Source of the DNA: Physella acuta
Taxonomy: Eukaryota > Mollusca > Gastropoda > Physidae
Direction of reading: 5' to 3'
Length of the DNA: 64,000 nucleotides
Assembly: GCF_028476545.1 (NCBI RefSeq)
Contig: NW_026731879.1
Coordinates: 407,501 to 471,500 of the forward strand
Shown: positions 53,906 through 64,000 of the stretch, one piece after another
Layout: every line of letters starts with the position of its first letter
Position numbering within the stretch: the first letter of the stretch is position 1
Program-made: the position numbers and the translations under genes
Notes under the pieces: generated by a model
Told to the model about the DNA's origin: nothing
The model's input: only the letters and a program-made list of their open reading frames with translations
Databases searched by the model: none

Positions 53906-54690
53906 AAGTAGCGAGGGTAGTGGTTGGATCTTGTAGCTTAATTGTAATTAATTATGTTTGATTGCCTTCAGAAGCCACGGTCGACAATGTTGTTCCTCGC
54001 AGGTAATTAATTAATTAATTAATTGAAACTAATATCCGAGTTAGTGAGGTCAGATCGTGTTCTTCGTCACGTGATTATTACAGCCAATCAGAACTAGCCT
54101 GCACCATGTCAGTTCAACGTATCAACTTTTTGTTGAGTGTGAGGGTGGGGGGGGGGGGGCGGGGAGGTAGATTGAAACGACCGGCTCTATAGCAGAAATG
54201 TTTTACCTCACGGCGTGGCTTGTTGTCCCTGTGCTGGTGTCGGGGTTGCTTTTGTTGGGGGTGCTTTTGTCGGGGGTGCTTTCGTCGGGGTGCTCCTTGT
54301 TCGAGTACTGTAGCTTATTGAGAGCCCAACTTGTCGTTGTTGAATTTTTCGGGAACTGTATTCACAAAAGTCATTTCGTCAGGACCAAAAATGTGCAAGA
54401 ATTTAAAAAGCGCCAAAAAAAAAAAAAATCAAGGTTATTTTAATTTTTTTTTATTCTTTGCATTAAGAGTTTGTAATAGTTTTTTTTAAGATGATTTCTT
54501 TTACAAAATTCAAATTTTGAGTCGAAATTTCAAATTTTAGACATAATTAGTACGTTGTTTTTATTAAGATGATTTCTTTTACAAAATTCAAATTTTAGAC
54601 ATAATTAGTACGTTGTCTAGCGTTCGTCGAGTTCCTATTCAGCACGACGAGACATGAGACGAAAATTGTTTAAAGAAACCCCGTGCAGTA
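53906..54690. other. unassigned, direct duplication at 54486-54620
   Basis: AAGATGATTTCTTTTACAAA and ATTTTAGACATAATTAGTAC occur twice, about 80 bp apart. An ATTA tetranucleotide run lies at 54004-54023. No gene recognised. Confidence 0.55.
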
Positions 54691-54692
54691 GC

Positions 54693-56712
54693 AGGTGACA
54701 GCAACTCTAGCAGGTGACAGCAACTCTAGCAGGTGATAGCAACCCTAGCAGGTGATACTAGCAGGTGATAGCAACTCTAGCAGGTGATACTAGCAGGTGA
54801 TAGCAACTCTAGCAGGTGATAGCAACTTTAGCAGGTGATAGCAACTTTAGCAGGTGATAGCAACTCTAGCAGGTGATACTAGCAGGTGATAGCAACTCTA
54901 GCAGGTGATACTAGCAGGTGATAGCAACTCTAGCAGGTGATAGCAACTTTAGCAGGTGATAGCAACTCTAGCAGGTGATACAAGCAGGTGATAGCAACTC
55001 TAGCAGGTGATACTAGCAGGTGATAGCAACTCTAGCAGGTGATACTAGCAGGTGATAGCAACTCTAGCAGGTGATAGCAACTTTAGCAGGTGATAGCAAC
55101 TTTAGCAGGTGATAGCAACTCTAGCAGGTGATACAAGCAGGTGATAGCAACTCTAGCAGGTGATACTAGCAGGTGATAGCAACTCTAGCAGGTGATAGCA
55201 ACTTTAGCAGGTGATAGCAACTCTAGCAGGTGATACAAGCAGGTGATAGCAACTCTAGCAGGTGATACTAGCAGGTGATAGCAACTCTAGCAGGTGATAC
55301 TAGCAGGTGATAGCAACTCTAGCAGGTGATAGCAACTTTAGCAGGTGACAGCAACTCTAGCAGGTGATACTAGCAGGTGATAGCAACTTTAGCAGGTGAT
55401 AGCAACTTTAGCAGGTGATAGCAACTCTAGCAGGTGATACTAGCAGGTGATAGCAACTCTAGCAGGTGATACTAGCAGGTGATAGCAACTTTAGCAGGTG
55501 ATAGCAACTTTAGCAGGTGATAGCAACTCTAGCAGGTGATAGCAACTTTAGCAGGTGATAGCAACTCTAGCAGGTGATACTAGCAGGTGATAGCAACTTT
55601 AGCAGGTGACAGCAACTCTAGCAGGTGATACTAGCAGGTGAAAGCAACTTTAGCAGGTGATAGCAACTTTAGCAGGTGATAGCAACTCTAGCAGGTGATA
55701 CTAGCAGGTGATAGCAACTCAAGCAGGTGATAGCAACTTTAGCAGGTGATAGCAACTCTAGCAGGTGATACTAGCAGGTGATAGCAACTCTAGCAGGTGA
55801 TAGCAACTTTAGCAGGTGATAGCAACTCTAGCAGGTGATACTAGCAGGTGATAGCAACTCAAGCAGGTGATAGCAACTCTAGCAGGTGATAGCAACTCTA
55901 GCAGGTGATACTAGCAGGTGATAGCAACTCTAGCTGGTGATACTAGCAGGGAGATTGCAACTCTAGCAGGTGAAAGCAACTTTAGCAGGTGATAGCAACT
56001 TTAGCAGGTGATACTAGCAGGTGATAGCAACTTTAGCAGGTGATACTAGCAGGTGATAGCAACTTTAGCAGGTGATAGCAACTCTAGCAGGTGATACTAG
56101 CAGGTGATAGCAACTCTAGCAGGTGATACTAGCAGGTGATAGCAACTCAAGCAGGTGATAGCAACTCTAGCAGGTGATAGCAACTCTAGCAGGTGATACT
56201 AGCAGGTGAAAGCAACTTTAGCAGGTGATAGCAACTCTAGCAGGTGATAGCAACTCTAGCAGGTGATACTAGCAGGTGATAGCAACTCAAGCAGGTGATA
56301 GCAACTCTAGCAGGTGATAGCAACTCTAGCAGGTGATACTAGCAGGTGAAAGCAACTTTAGCAGGTGATAGCAACTCTAGCAGGTGATAGCAACTCTAGC
56401 AGGTGATACTAGCAGGTGAAAGCAACTTTAGCAGGTGATAGCAACTCTAGCAGGTGATAGCAACTCTAGCAGGTGATACTAGCAGGGAGATATCAACTCT
56501 AGCAGGTGATACTAGCAGGTGATAGCAACTCTAGCAGGTGAAAGCAACTTTAGCAGGTGATAGCAACTCTAGCAGGTGATACTAGCAGGTGATAGCAACT
56601 CTAGCAGGTGATACTAGCAGGTGATAGCAACTTTAGCAGGTGATAGCAACTTTAGCAGGTGATAGCAACTCTAGCAGGTGATAGCAACTTTAGCAGGTGA
56701 TAGCAACTCTTC
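54693..56712. repeat. AGCAGGTGATAGCAACTCT satellite, about 2 kb
   Basis: 19-bp units AGCAGGTGATAGCAACTCT mix with 13-bp units AGCAGGTGATACT. The order of CTCT, CTTT and ACT variants recurs in blocks, so this is a higher-order structure. CAG|GTGATA matches a 5' splice site core, giving well over 100 such strings. Confidence 0.97.
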
Positions 56713-56819
56713 GTTCAGACGTGAAAACTTCCGTGACTAGATCTCAAGGTCGTGACCTTGCTAGATCTCAAGGTCGTGACCTTGCTGGTTGACACTCGCT
56801 ATTGATCTTCACTAGTGTT

Positions 56820-57535
56820 AGTGTACTTACACACCAACCACCAAACCTACACACCAACCACCAAACCTACACACCAACCACCAAACCTACACACCAACCA
56901 CCAAACCTACACCAACCACCAAACCTACACCAACCACCAAACCTACACCAACCACCAAACCTACACCAACCACCAAACCCACACACCAACCACCAAACCT
57001 ACACACCAACCACCAAACCTACACCAACCACCAAACCTACACACCAACCACCAAACCTACACCAACCACCAAACCCACACACCAACCACCAAACCTACAC
57101 ACCAACCACCAAACCCACACACCAACCACCAAACCTACACCAACCACCAAACCCACACACCAACCACCAAACCTACACACCAACCACCAAACCTACACAC
57201 CAACCACCAAACCTACACCAACCACCAAACCCACACACCAACCACCAAACCTACACACCAACCACCAAACCCACACACCAACCACCAAACCTACACACCA
57301 ACCACCAAACCTACACCAACCACCAAACCTACACCAACCACCAAACCTACACACCAACCACCAAACCTACACACCAACCACCAAACCTACACCAACCACC
57401 AAACCTACACCAACCACCAAACCTACACACCAACCACCAAACCTACACACCAACCAGCAAACCCACACACCAACCACCAAACCTACACACCAACCAGCAA
57501 ACCCACACACCAACCACCAAACCCACACACATAAC
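56820..57535. repeat. CCAACCACCAAACCTACACA satellite, 18/20-bp units
   Basis: About 37 units, ACACCAACCACCAAACCTAC and its shorter ACCAACCACCAAACCTAC form. A-C strand bias. Thr/Pro/His-rich frames are artefacts. Confidence 0.96.
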
Positions 57536-57879
57536 CACACATCCACATATCAGCATATCCATTTACTCCCTTATCCACACACCCACATACTTATACACTC
57601 ACCCACATACCCACACATCCATATACCCACGCTCTCACACACACACCAACCCACATTCACTTTCAAAAACCCACTTACTTAATATCACACTTTTACCCAT
57701 ATAGTACATTACTCCCCATCACCACCCTCCCACGCCCCACCCTCATCCGTCCACTTCCCCCCCCCCCCCAACCAACTATCCAGACTATTTTTTTCATCTG
57801 TCTCTCGATGATGTTCACCTACTAAATCGTGCTTCAAAACTAATTTAACATGAACGGAGCTTAACCCCACTTCACTTGT

Positions 57880-59487
57880 CCTATTAAGATTGTGTGGGTG
57901 TGATGATTGTCCCATTAAGATTGTGTGGGTGTGATGATTGTCCCATTAAGATTGTGTGTGTGTGTGATGATTGTCCCATTAAGATTGTGTGTGTGATGAT
58001 TGTCCCATTAAGATTGTGTGTGTGATGATTGTCCCATTAAGATTGTGTGTGTGATGATTGTCCTATTAAGATTGTGTGTGTGATGATTGTCCTATTAAGA
58101 TTGTGTGTGATGATTGTCCCATTAAGATTGTGTGTGATGATTGTCCCATTAAGATTGTGTGTGTGATGATTGTCCCCCTAAAATGGTGTATGTGTGTGTG
58201 TGATGATTGTCCCCCTAAAATGGTGTATGTGTGTGTGTGATGATTGTCCCCCTAAAATGGTGTATGTGTGTGTGTGATGATTGTCCCCCTAAAATGGTGT
58301 ATGTGTGTGTGTGATGATTGTCCCCCTAAAATGGTGTATGTGTGATGATTGTCCCCCTAAAATGGTGTATGTATGTGTGTGTGATGATTGTCCCCCTAAA
58401 ATGGTGTATGTGTGATGATTGTCCCCCTAAAATGGTGTATGTGTGATGATTGTCCCCCTAAAATGGTGTATGTGTGTGTGTGATGATTGTCCCATTAAGA
58501 TTGTGTGTGTGATGATTGTCCCCCTAAAATGGTGTATGTGTGTGTGTGATGATTGTCCCCCTAAAATGGTGTATGTGTGTGTGTGATGATTGTCCCCCTA
58601 AAATGGTGTATGTGTGTGTGTGATGATTGTCCCACTAAAATGGTGTATGTGTGATGATTGTCCCCCTAAAATGGTGTATGTGTGATGATTGTCCCCCTAA
58701 AATGGTGTATGTGTGTGTGTGATGATTGTCCCCCTAAAATGGTGTATGTGTGATGATTGTCCCCCTAAAATGGAGTATGTGTGATGATTGTCCCCCTAAA
58801 ATGGTGTATGTGTGATGATTATCCCCCTAAAATGGTGTATGTGTGTGTGTGATGATTGTCCCCCTAAAATGGCGTATGTGTGTGTGTGATGATTGTCCCC
58901 CTAAAATGGTGTATGTGTGATGATTGTCCCCCTAAAATGGTGTATGTGTGTGTGTGATGATTGTCCCATTAAGATTGTGTGTGTGATGATTGTCCCCCTA
59001 AAATGGTGTATGTGTGTGTGTGATGATTGTCCCCCTAAAATGGTGTATGTGTGTGTGTGATGATTGTCCCCCTAAAATGGTGTATGTGTGTGTGTGATGA
59101 TTGTCCCACTAAAATGGTGTATGTGTGATGATTGTCCCCCTAAAATGGTGTATGTGTGATGATTGTCCCCCTAAAATGGTGTATGTGTGTGTGTGATGAT
59201 TGTCCCCCTAAAATGGTGTATGTGTGATGATTGTCCCCCTAAAATGGAGTATGTGTGATGATTGTCCCCCTAAAATGGTGTATGTGTGATGATTATCCCC
59301 CTAAAATGGTGTATGTGTGTGTGTGATGATTGTCCCCCTAAAATGGCGTATGTGTGTGTGTGATGATTGTCCCCCTAAAATGGTGTATGTGTGATGATTG
59401 TCCCCCTAAAATGGTGTATGTGTGATGATTGTCCCCCTAAAATGGTGTATGTGTGATGATTATCCCCCTAAAATGGTGTATGTGTAG
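57880..59487. repeat. GATGATTGTCCCCCTAAAATGG satellite with exact 474-bp block duplication
   Basis: First half: ATGATTGTCCCATTAAGATT plus GTGTGTG. Second half: ATGATTGTCCCCCTAAAATG plus GTGTATGTGTG. Five rare variants recur 474 bp apart: CCCATTAAGA at 58491/58965, CCCACTAAAA at 58631/59105, GGAGTATG at 58772/59246, ATTATCCCC at 58818/59292 and GGCGTATG at 58871/59345. Confidence 0.97.
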
Positions 59488-60255
59488 CAGCTATTGATAT
59501 TTTTCCAGCTATAACAATGGGGGGGGGGGGGTTGGGGGGAGTAGCTGATTTACTCCAGCCTTTGTTGTCTTTGTTCTATAAATAAACTCATATTGTTGAG
59601 GGGGGGGGGGGGGGTAGACATGTCTAGCAGGGGAGAGAAGCACGAGGAAGAACGATCCGACAGATAGTTACGGCCCGTCTCGACGAATTTGGTCGGTTCC
59701 AGCCAGTTATGACTTGGTTCCATCTCAATTCTTCCAACGTCTGAACGTCGGCCCAATCATGTGAGAGATGGATGTCGTGACGCATCAGGCTCACTGTCTT
59801 GTGAGTCAAAGGTCACATGGGTGTTAGGTCAGTGGAAGGTCATGTGTGTGCCCGGTCACCCTGAAGATAGGTCAAATTAAAAGCAACTCTAAAAAATTAA
59901 GTAGAACAAATAGTATCGCTTTTCATTAACAATACAATGTATGTCTTGTGCTAGGTTTTACATTCGCTTACACCTAACATTTCCTTACACATAGCGTGTT
60001 CTTCTTACAGCAGTAAGCTCCTCTAAGCTTTCTCTATAACAGTTGGGGTGGAGTGGGTTAGGGTGGCACTGTGGGGTCGGGCTATTGGAATATACAACTT
60101 TGGGGGCGGGGGGGGTGCACAGTGGGGAGGGGGGGCACAGTAGCTTGAAGTTCTTAGAATATGCGTTATGGGAATATGGTATACAATAACACGGTATACA
60201 ATAGCAAGGTATACGATAACATGGTATATAATTTTCAAATTGTAATATGTTATAC
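59488..60255. other. unassigned
   Basis: G runs near 59520 and 59600. A roughly 60-residue minus-strand frame at 59624-59809 is unique sequence but matches nothing I know. Short TATACAATA/GGTATACGA repeats lie at 60177-60260. Confidence 0.5.
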
Positions 60256-60258
60256 AAT

Positions 60259-60261
<3 letters not shown>

Positions 60262-60337
<76 letters not shown>
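60262..60337. repeat. (TA)n microsatellite
   Basis: About 38 TA units. Confidence 0.98.
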
Positions 60338-60339
<2 letters not shown>

Positions 60340-61060
60340 CTCTTCTCGGAGAAAATACAAAGCTGTAAGCCCGCCTCCTAGCGACCCCCTCTCTTCCTCT
60401 CTAGGTATATCGCAGCCACCCCCACCCCCACATGGTCTGGTGAGCTGTGTTTCACGCTAAATGTTTACAATCGTAGAGCCGGGTTTAAAGACGGCTATTA
60501 GGGGCAGATAATTTAGTTTGAAACTATTTTAAACTTAGGGGAGGTAACTAAGAGGAGGCTGCTTTCACGGGGGGGGGGGGGGGTAGGGGAAAGGAGGGTT
60601 TTCGTGTTTTAAAGCAAATATTTTCAGTGACAGCAGTGGAACTGCCGAATTCACAATTTATGAATTACTGAAAAGTAGAAAATAAAACAACTAAATAGCG
60701 GCGTAAGATACGCCGCGGGTCAGCTCGTGGTACATACGTTTTAAATTCCGAAGGTTTTTGATAAATCGGAGAACCACGTACAGTTACAAAACCTGGCTCA
60801 AAACTTGCCAGGCGTCCAGGAAGTTTTGTAGGAGATTTCGCCGACCTGTCTGAGACGGTAGCAGGTCTAGCGTCCACACGGAAGTACAATTAAAAAACTC
60901 CTTCCGTTTGTTTAGTAAACAACACTCAAAAATTGGCTGAACCAATACACGATCCTACCTGGGCATAAATTCTGCCCTCCGAACTGAAAAGCCACTCAGT
61001 GTTCGAGAAATCGGAAAAAGTAAAATCTCCGGATAGCAAAAAGCACTCAGTAATAAAAAA
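60338..61060. other. unassigned
   Basis: G run near 60571-60583. Fragment CTGAAAAGTAGAAAATAAA (about 60668-60686) resembles the foldback element. No gene recognised. Confidence 0.5.
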
Positions 61061-61063
61061 AAT

Positions 61064-61745
61064 AAAACTTGTGATCTCCCCTAAACTTTCTCCAATATTC
61101 TTATATAACACTACGGGGGATGGGAACTCGGGCTATAGACATAATTTTTAATCCATTTTAAATACTACAACTTTTTAAAATAGAATAAAATCTCGTAGAA
61201 AAAAGAATTGCAAACCAAGTGAAAGCCAAATTTTTTTAAAAAGTGCATAATAGTGCGCAATATTATTAGTACTTTAAAAATTTACATTAGTTTTTTGAGA
61301 AATCGGAAATAGCGTAAATTAGTACTTCCGGTCAACGGAAATTACTCAAAATTTGACAGAAGGTAGAAAATTAGATCTTTTACTTACATGTGAAATTTCA
61401 TTTATCTATCTGAAATAGTACTCAAGTGATAGGCTTTTGAAAAATTCAAAGTAGAAAAAGTACCACTTCCGGTTATCGGAAATCGCTCAAACGATAATAC
61501 GAATGTACGATTTTGATAAAATACTTATATATGAAATTTCATCAACCTAGCTGTAACGGTACTCAAGTTATCGTGTTTACACACAGACACACACACATAC
61601 AGACACACAGACATACGGACAAGATTGCAAAATTATGTTTTTCCGTATCAGTGAGGTGTAAAACGTCGAGATTTGTAAAAATCTCGATTTTTTTTTTGCA
61701 CGATTACAAGACTTTCTCTATACTTCGTATATACGAGAAAGTAAT
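61064..61745 (-). mobile_element. CTTTCTC-family dispersed repeat, full-length copy
   Basis: Matches 51755-52447 from GTGATCTCCCCTAAACTTTC to TATATACGAGAAAGTAAT, with the same two internal cassettes and CA tract. Confidence 0.88.
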
Positions 61746-62520
61746 AATCAAAGTACAAAATCTTATATTTATATTCCAAGTCTCGTCTACCTAACTGAAA
61801 CGGAACTCAAGTTGCCGGCATTTTTTAGGTACCGAAAAGTAGAGTAAGTACGATTTCTGGTTACCGGAAATCGCTCAGTATTTTAAAATAAAACTATAAT
61901 TTTGAAATAATACTTTTACATAAAACTTCGTGAACCGATACTCACGTTGTCATGTTCACATACACATACAGACACATACAGACACATACAGACACACACA
62001 CAGACACATACAGACACATACAGACACATACAGACACATACAGACACATACAGACACATACAGACACATACAGACACACACACAGACACATACAGACACA
62101 TACAGACACATACAGACACATACAGACACATACAGACACATACAGACACATACAGACACATACAGACACATACAGACACATACACACACATACAGACACA
62201 TATAGACACATACAGACACATATAGACACATAAACACATACAGATACATACAAACACATACAAACACATACAGACACATACAGACACATACAGACACATA
62301 CACACACGTACACACACATACAGAGATATACAGACACATACAGGCACACAGAAACATACAGACACATAGACACATACAGACACATACAAACATACAGACA
62401 CCTGCACACACATACATACACATAGAGACACTTGTACACACATACAGACACATACAGACACGTACAGACACGTACACGCACATACACAGACAGACAGACA
62501 AAACTGCAAATTAAGTTTGC
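61746..62520 (-). mobile_element. diverged CTTTCTC-like cassette with expanded microsatellite
   Basis: ACTGAAACGGAACTCAAGTT, CGATTTCTGGTTACCGGAAA and TCGCTCAG follow the cassette order of the adjacent element. The CA tract position is then occupied by an (ACATACAGAC)n expansion at about 61955-62490, after which ACAAAACTGCAAATTAAGTT echoes the ACAAGATTGCAAAATTATGT that follows the tract in normal copies. Confidence 0.75.
61955..62490. repeat. (ACATACAGAC)n expanded microsatellite
   Basis: About 535 bp of 10-bp ACAGACACAT units, degenerating toward the right end. Frames on both strands are artefacts. Confidence 0.96.
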
Positions 62521-63370
62521 TTTTACCAAGACAACAGATTAACCACATTATTTCCTCATGGTCTTTAGCTGTGGGGTGTCTACAAAGATGATGTTAATTC
62601 AATTGTTGACGGAATTGAAATATGCTCAAATTCTCTCTCGTTCTGATCATACAATAAACGTCCTTTAATGCAAGAAACCCTTGATTAGCTAACTGTTAAT
62701 TAATTAGCGCCAGCGAAAATTTTGTCACCTCAGAACTCTGCTACAGGGGTATGTAAAGATAATTAATTAGTCAGCTAATTAAAGACGTGTGGATGTTCCA
62801 ATGGTGTGGCTAATTTAAATTCTATGATGTGGTTAATTAAATAGTGTGGGAACGTAATGCGGCCTCGGAAGATTGCTCTAAGCTAGTTGGACGTTTCCCT
62901 AATCTGGCTAATACACGGCAGGAATTATTCACCGTTATAGGCGAGAACTTGGATGCGGGTTTTCATCATTCTAAATAAGTTACATATTTTTTAACAGACG
63001 AATTTTGGGAATATTGTCTGTATAGTTAAAATTGTCTGGGAGGTTTTTATGTAAAAATAAAACTGGAATTTAAAAAACTGGGCAGTTTATTGACCGAAAC
63101 GTCAGCTCCCGGAGAACCAATTCTCTCAGGGGTTGGCTACTAGTGAGAAAATAAATGTATATCCCCTTCTTAAATTTGGCATCATTTTCTCAATGCTTTT
63201 CTTTACGTGACGGCATGCTCTTATCAAAGTTACATTTTTTCCCCCCAAAACCGGATTCACGGTTGAATAAAGTAAAAGCCATTAAAAGATTAAAAACTAA
63301 AAACTGAGTTTAAGTGTTGCTGTCATTCAGGCGAACTCAGGGAGCAGATTTTTTTAGCTTGACAAGACGT
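62521..63370. other. unassigned AT-rich DNA
   Basis: TTAATTAATTAG-type strings recur at 62697-62840. No gene recognised. Confidence 0.5.
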
Positions 63371-63394
63371 GCTTGTCCCAAATAACAACACACG

Positions 63395-63692
63395 CATACC
63401 CCCTCCTCTACACGCCTACCCCCCTCTACACGCCTACCCCCTCTACACGCCTGCCACAGCAGCACTTTTCCAGCAAGTAGCACATCCACACACTCACAGA
63501 CCCACACACACAGACACACACACAGACCCACACACACAGACCCACACACACAGACCGCCACCCACACACACACACACAGACCAACACAAAGACACACACA
63601 CAGACCCACACACAGACTCAACCACACACCCACACCTACACACACAGACTCAATCACACAACCACACACACACACACACACAGACCCACCCA
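63395..63692. repeat. CACGCCTACCCCC and ACACAGACC low-complexity repeats
   Basis: Three CTACACGCCTACCCC units at 63405-63450, then an A/C-rich ACACACAGACCC microsatellite. Confidence 0.93.
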
Positions 63693-63749
63693 CACTGATC
63701 CACACCTTCGACCCACAATGACGGTCACACAGCCATTACTTCTTGCACC

Positions 63750-64000
63750 TCTGTCACCGTTGGATGAACCAACGAACTAGGCGACCTTAGTGAGCAGCCT
63801 GTCACGGTTGGATGAACCATCGAACTTCTGTGTGACTGACCTTAGTGAGCAGCATGTCACGGTTGGATGAACCATCGAACTAGGCGACCTTAGTGAGCAG
63901 CCTGTCACCGTTGGATGAACCAACGAACTAGGCGACCTTAGTGAGCAGCCTGTCACGGTTGGATGAACCATCGAACTTCTGTGTGACCGACCTTAGTGAG
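63750..64000. repeat. about 48/60-bp minisatellite running off the right edge
   Basis: Units of CACSGTTGGATGAACCAWCG, AACTAGGCGACC (or AACTTCTGTGTGACYGACC), then TTAGTGAGCAGCCTGT. Long and short variants alternate. Confidence 0.94.

Noticed and set aside
54693-56712. CRISPR-like array
   Set aside because: Units are contiguous variants with no unique spacers, and the genome is eukaryotic.
59624-59809. Minus-strand 61-residue frame as a possible exon
   Set aside because: Unique sequence but no recognised homology, and flanked by G runs and arrays; not enough to call.
1-64000. LTR retroelements, retrovirus-like copies or LINE coding regions
   Set aside because: No reverse transcriptase, integrase, capsid or envelope motifs and no long terminal direct repeats were seen on either strand.

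Overview
This is nuclear DNA from an animal. The genes are split by GT-AG introns, the tandem arrays are long and AT- and GT-rich, and there are many short inverted-repeat transposons plus a tRNA-type SINE. The protein sequences and the SINE tail look lophotrochozoan, most likely molluscan and perhaps gastropod; that is a judgement from memory, not a search result. Summing array extents by eye, about 40-45% of the window is tandem repeat. Nearly all long open reading frames here are repeat artefacts, because unit lengths of 15, 18, 27, 30 or 54 bp never reach a stop.

Three genes are well supported, all on the + strand. (1) Adenine phosphoribosyltransferase (APRT), 5318-12091: four exons, 540 nt including the stop, 179 aa, with exact reading-phase agreement at every junction. 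(2) A mitochondrial carrier of the S-adenosylmethionine type (SLC25A26), 12460-13311: 283 aa, one exon, starting 368 bp after the APRT stop. (3) A rhodopsin-class GPCR, 43765-46122: three exons, 378 aa, ligand unknown. APRT salvages adenine, which in animals comes largely from methylthioadenosine, a product of S-adenosylmethionine. The SLC25A26 family imports S-adenosylmethionine into mitochondria. The close head-to-tail pair is therefore metabolically sensible, although shared expression is only inferred.

The most unusual signal is that tandem duplication has repeatedly captured exon edges. APRT first exon, start codon, upstream region and donor are duplicated whole (about 240 bp). The intron 2 acceptor of APRT, with the first bases of exon 3, is repeated 9 times. 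In the GPCR, a branch site, acceptor and exon 2 start are repeated 4 times with an exact 51-bp in-frame period, and the exon 3 acceptor is repeated about 22 times. Several other large arrays have units containing donor-like (GAG|GTGAGC, CAG|GTGATA, CAG|GTAATG) or acceptor-like (TCCACAG|ACT) strings.

Layout: 1-1135 54-bp array; 1.7-3.4 kb 15-bp array; 3.5-4.9 kb SINE and foldback element; 5.3-12.1 kb APRT; 12.4-13.9 kb carrier gene; 14-28.5 kb mixed arrays, G/C-tract repeats and hAT-like MITEs; 28.8-31.1 kb 12-bp array; 31.3-35.9 kb nested inverted-repeat elements; 36-43.5 kb arrays; 43.7-46.1 kb GPCR; 46.1-47.8 kb arrays; 48-50.7 kb mostly unannotated; 50.7-52.8 kb a second nested element; 52.8-59.5 kb arrays; 60-62.5 kb dispersed repeats with an expanded microsatellite; 63.4-64 kb arrays reaching the window end. 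No LTR retroelement, retrovirus-like copy, LINE coding region, rRNA, free-standing tRNA gene or CRISPR array was recognised.
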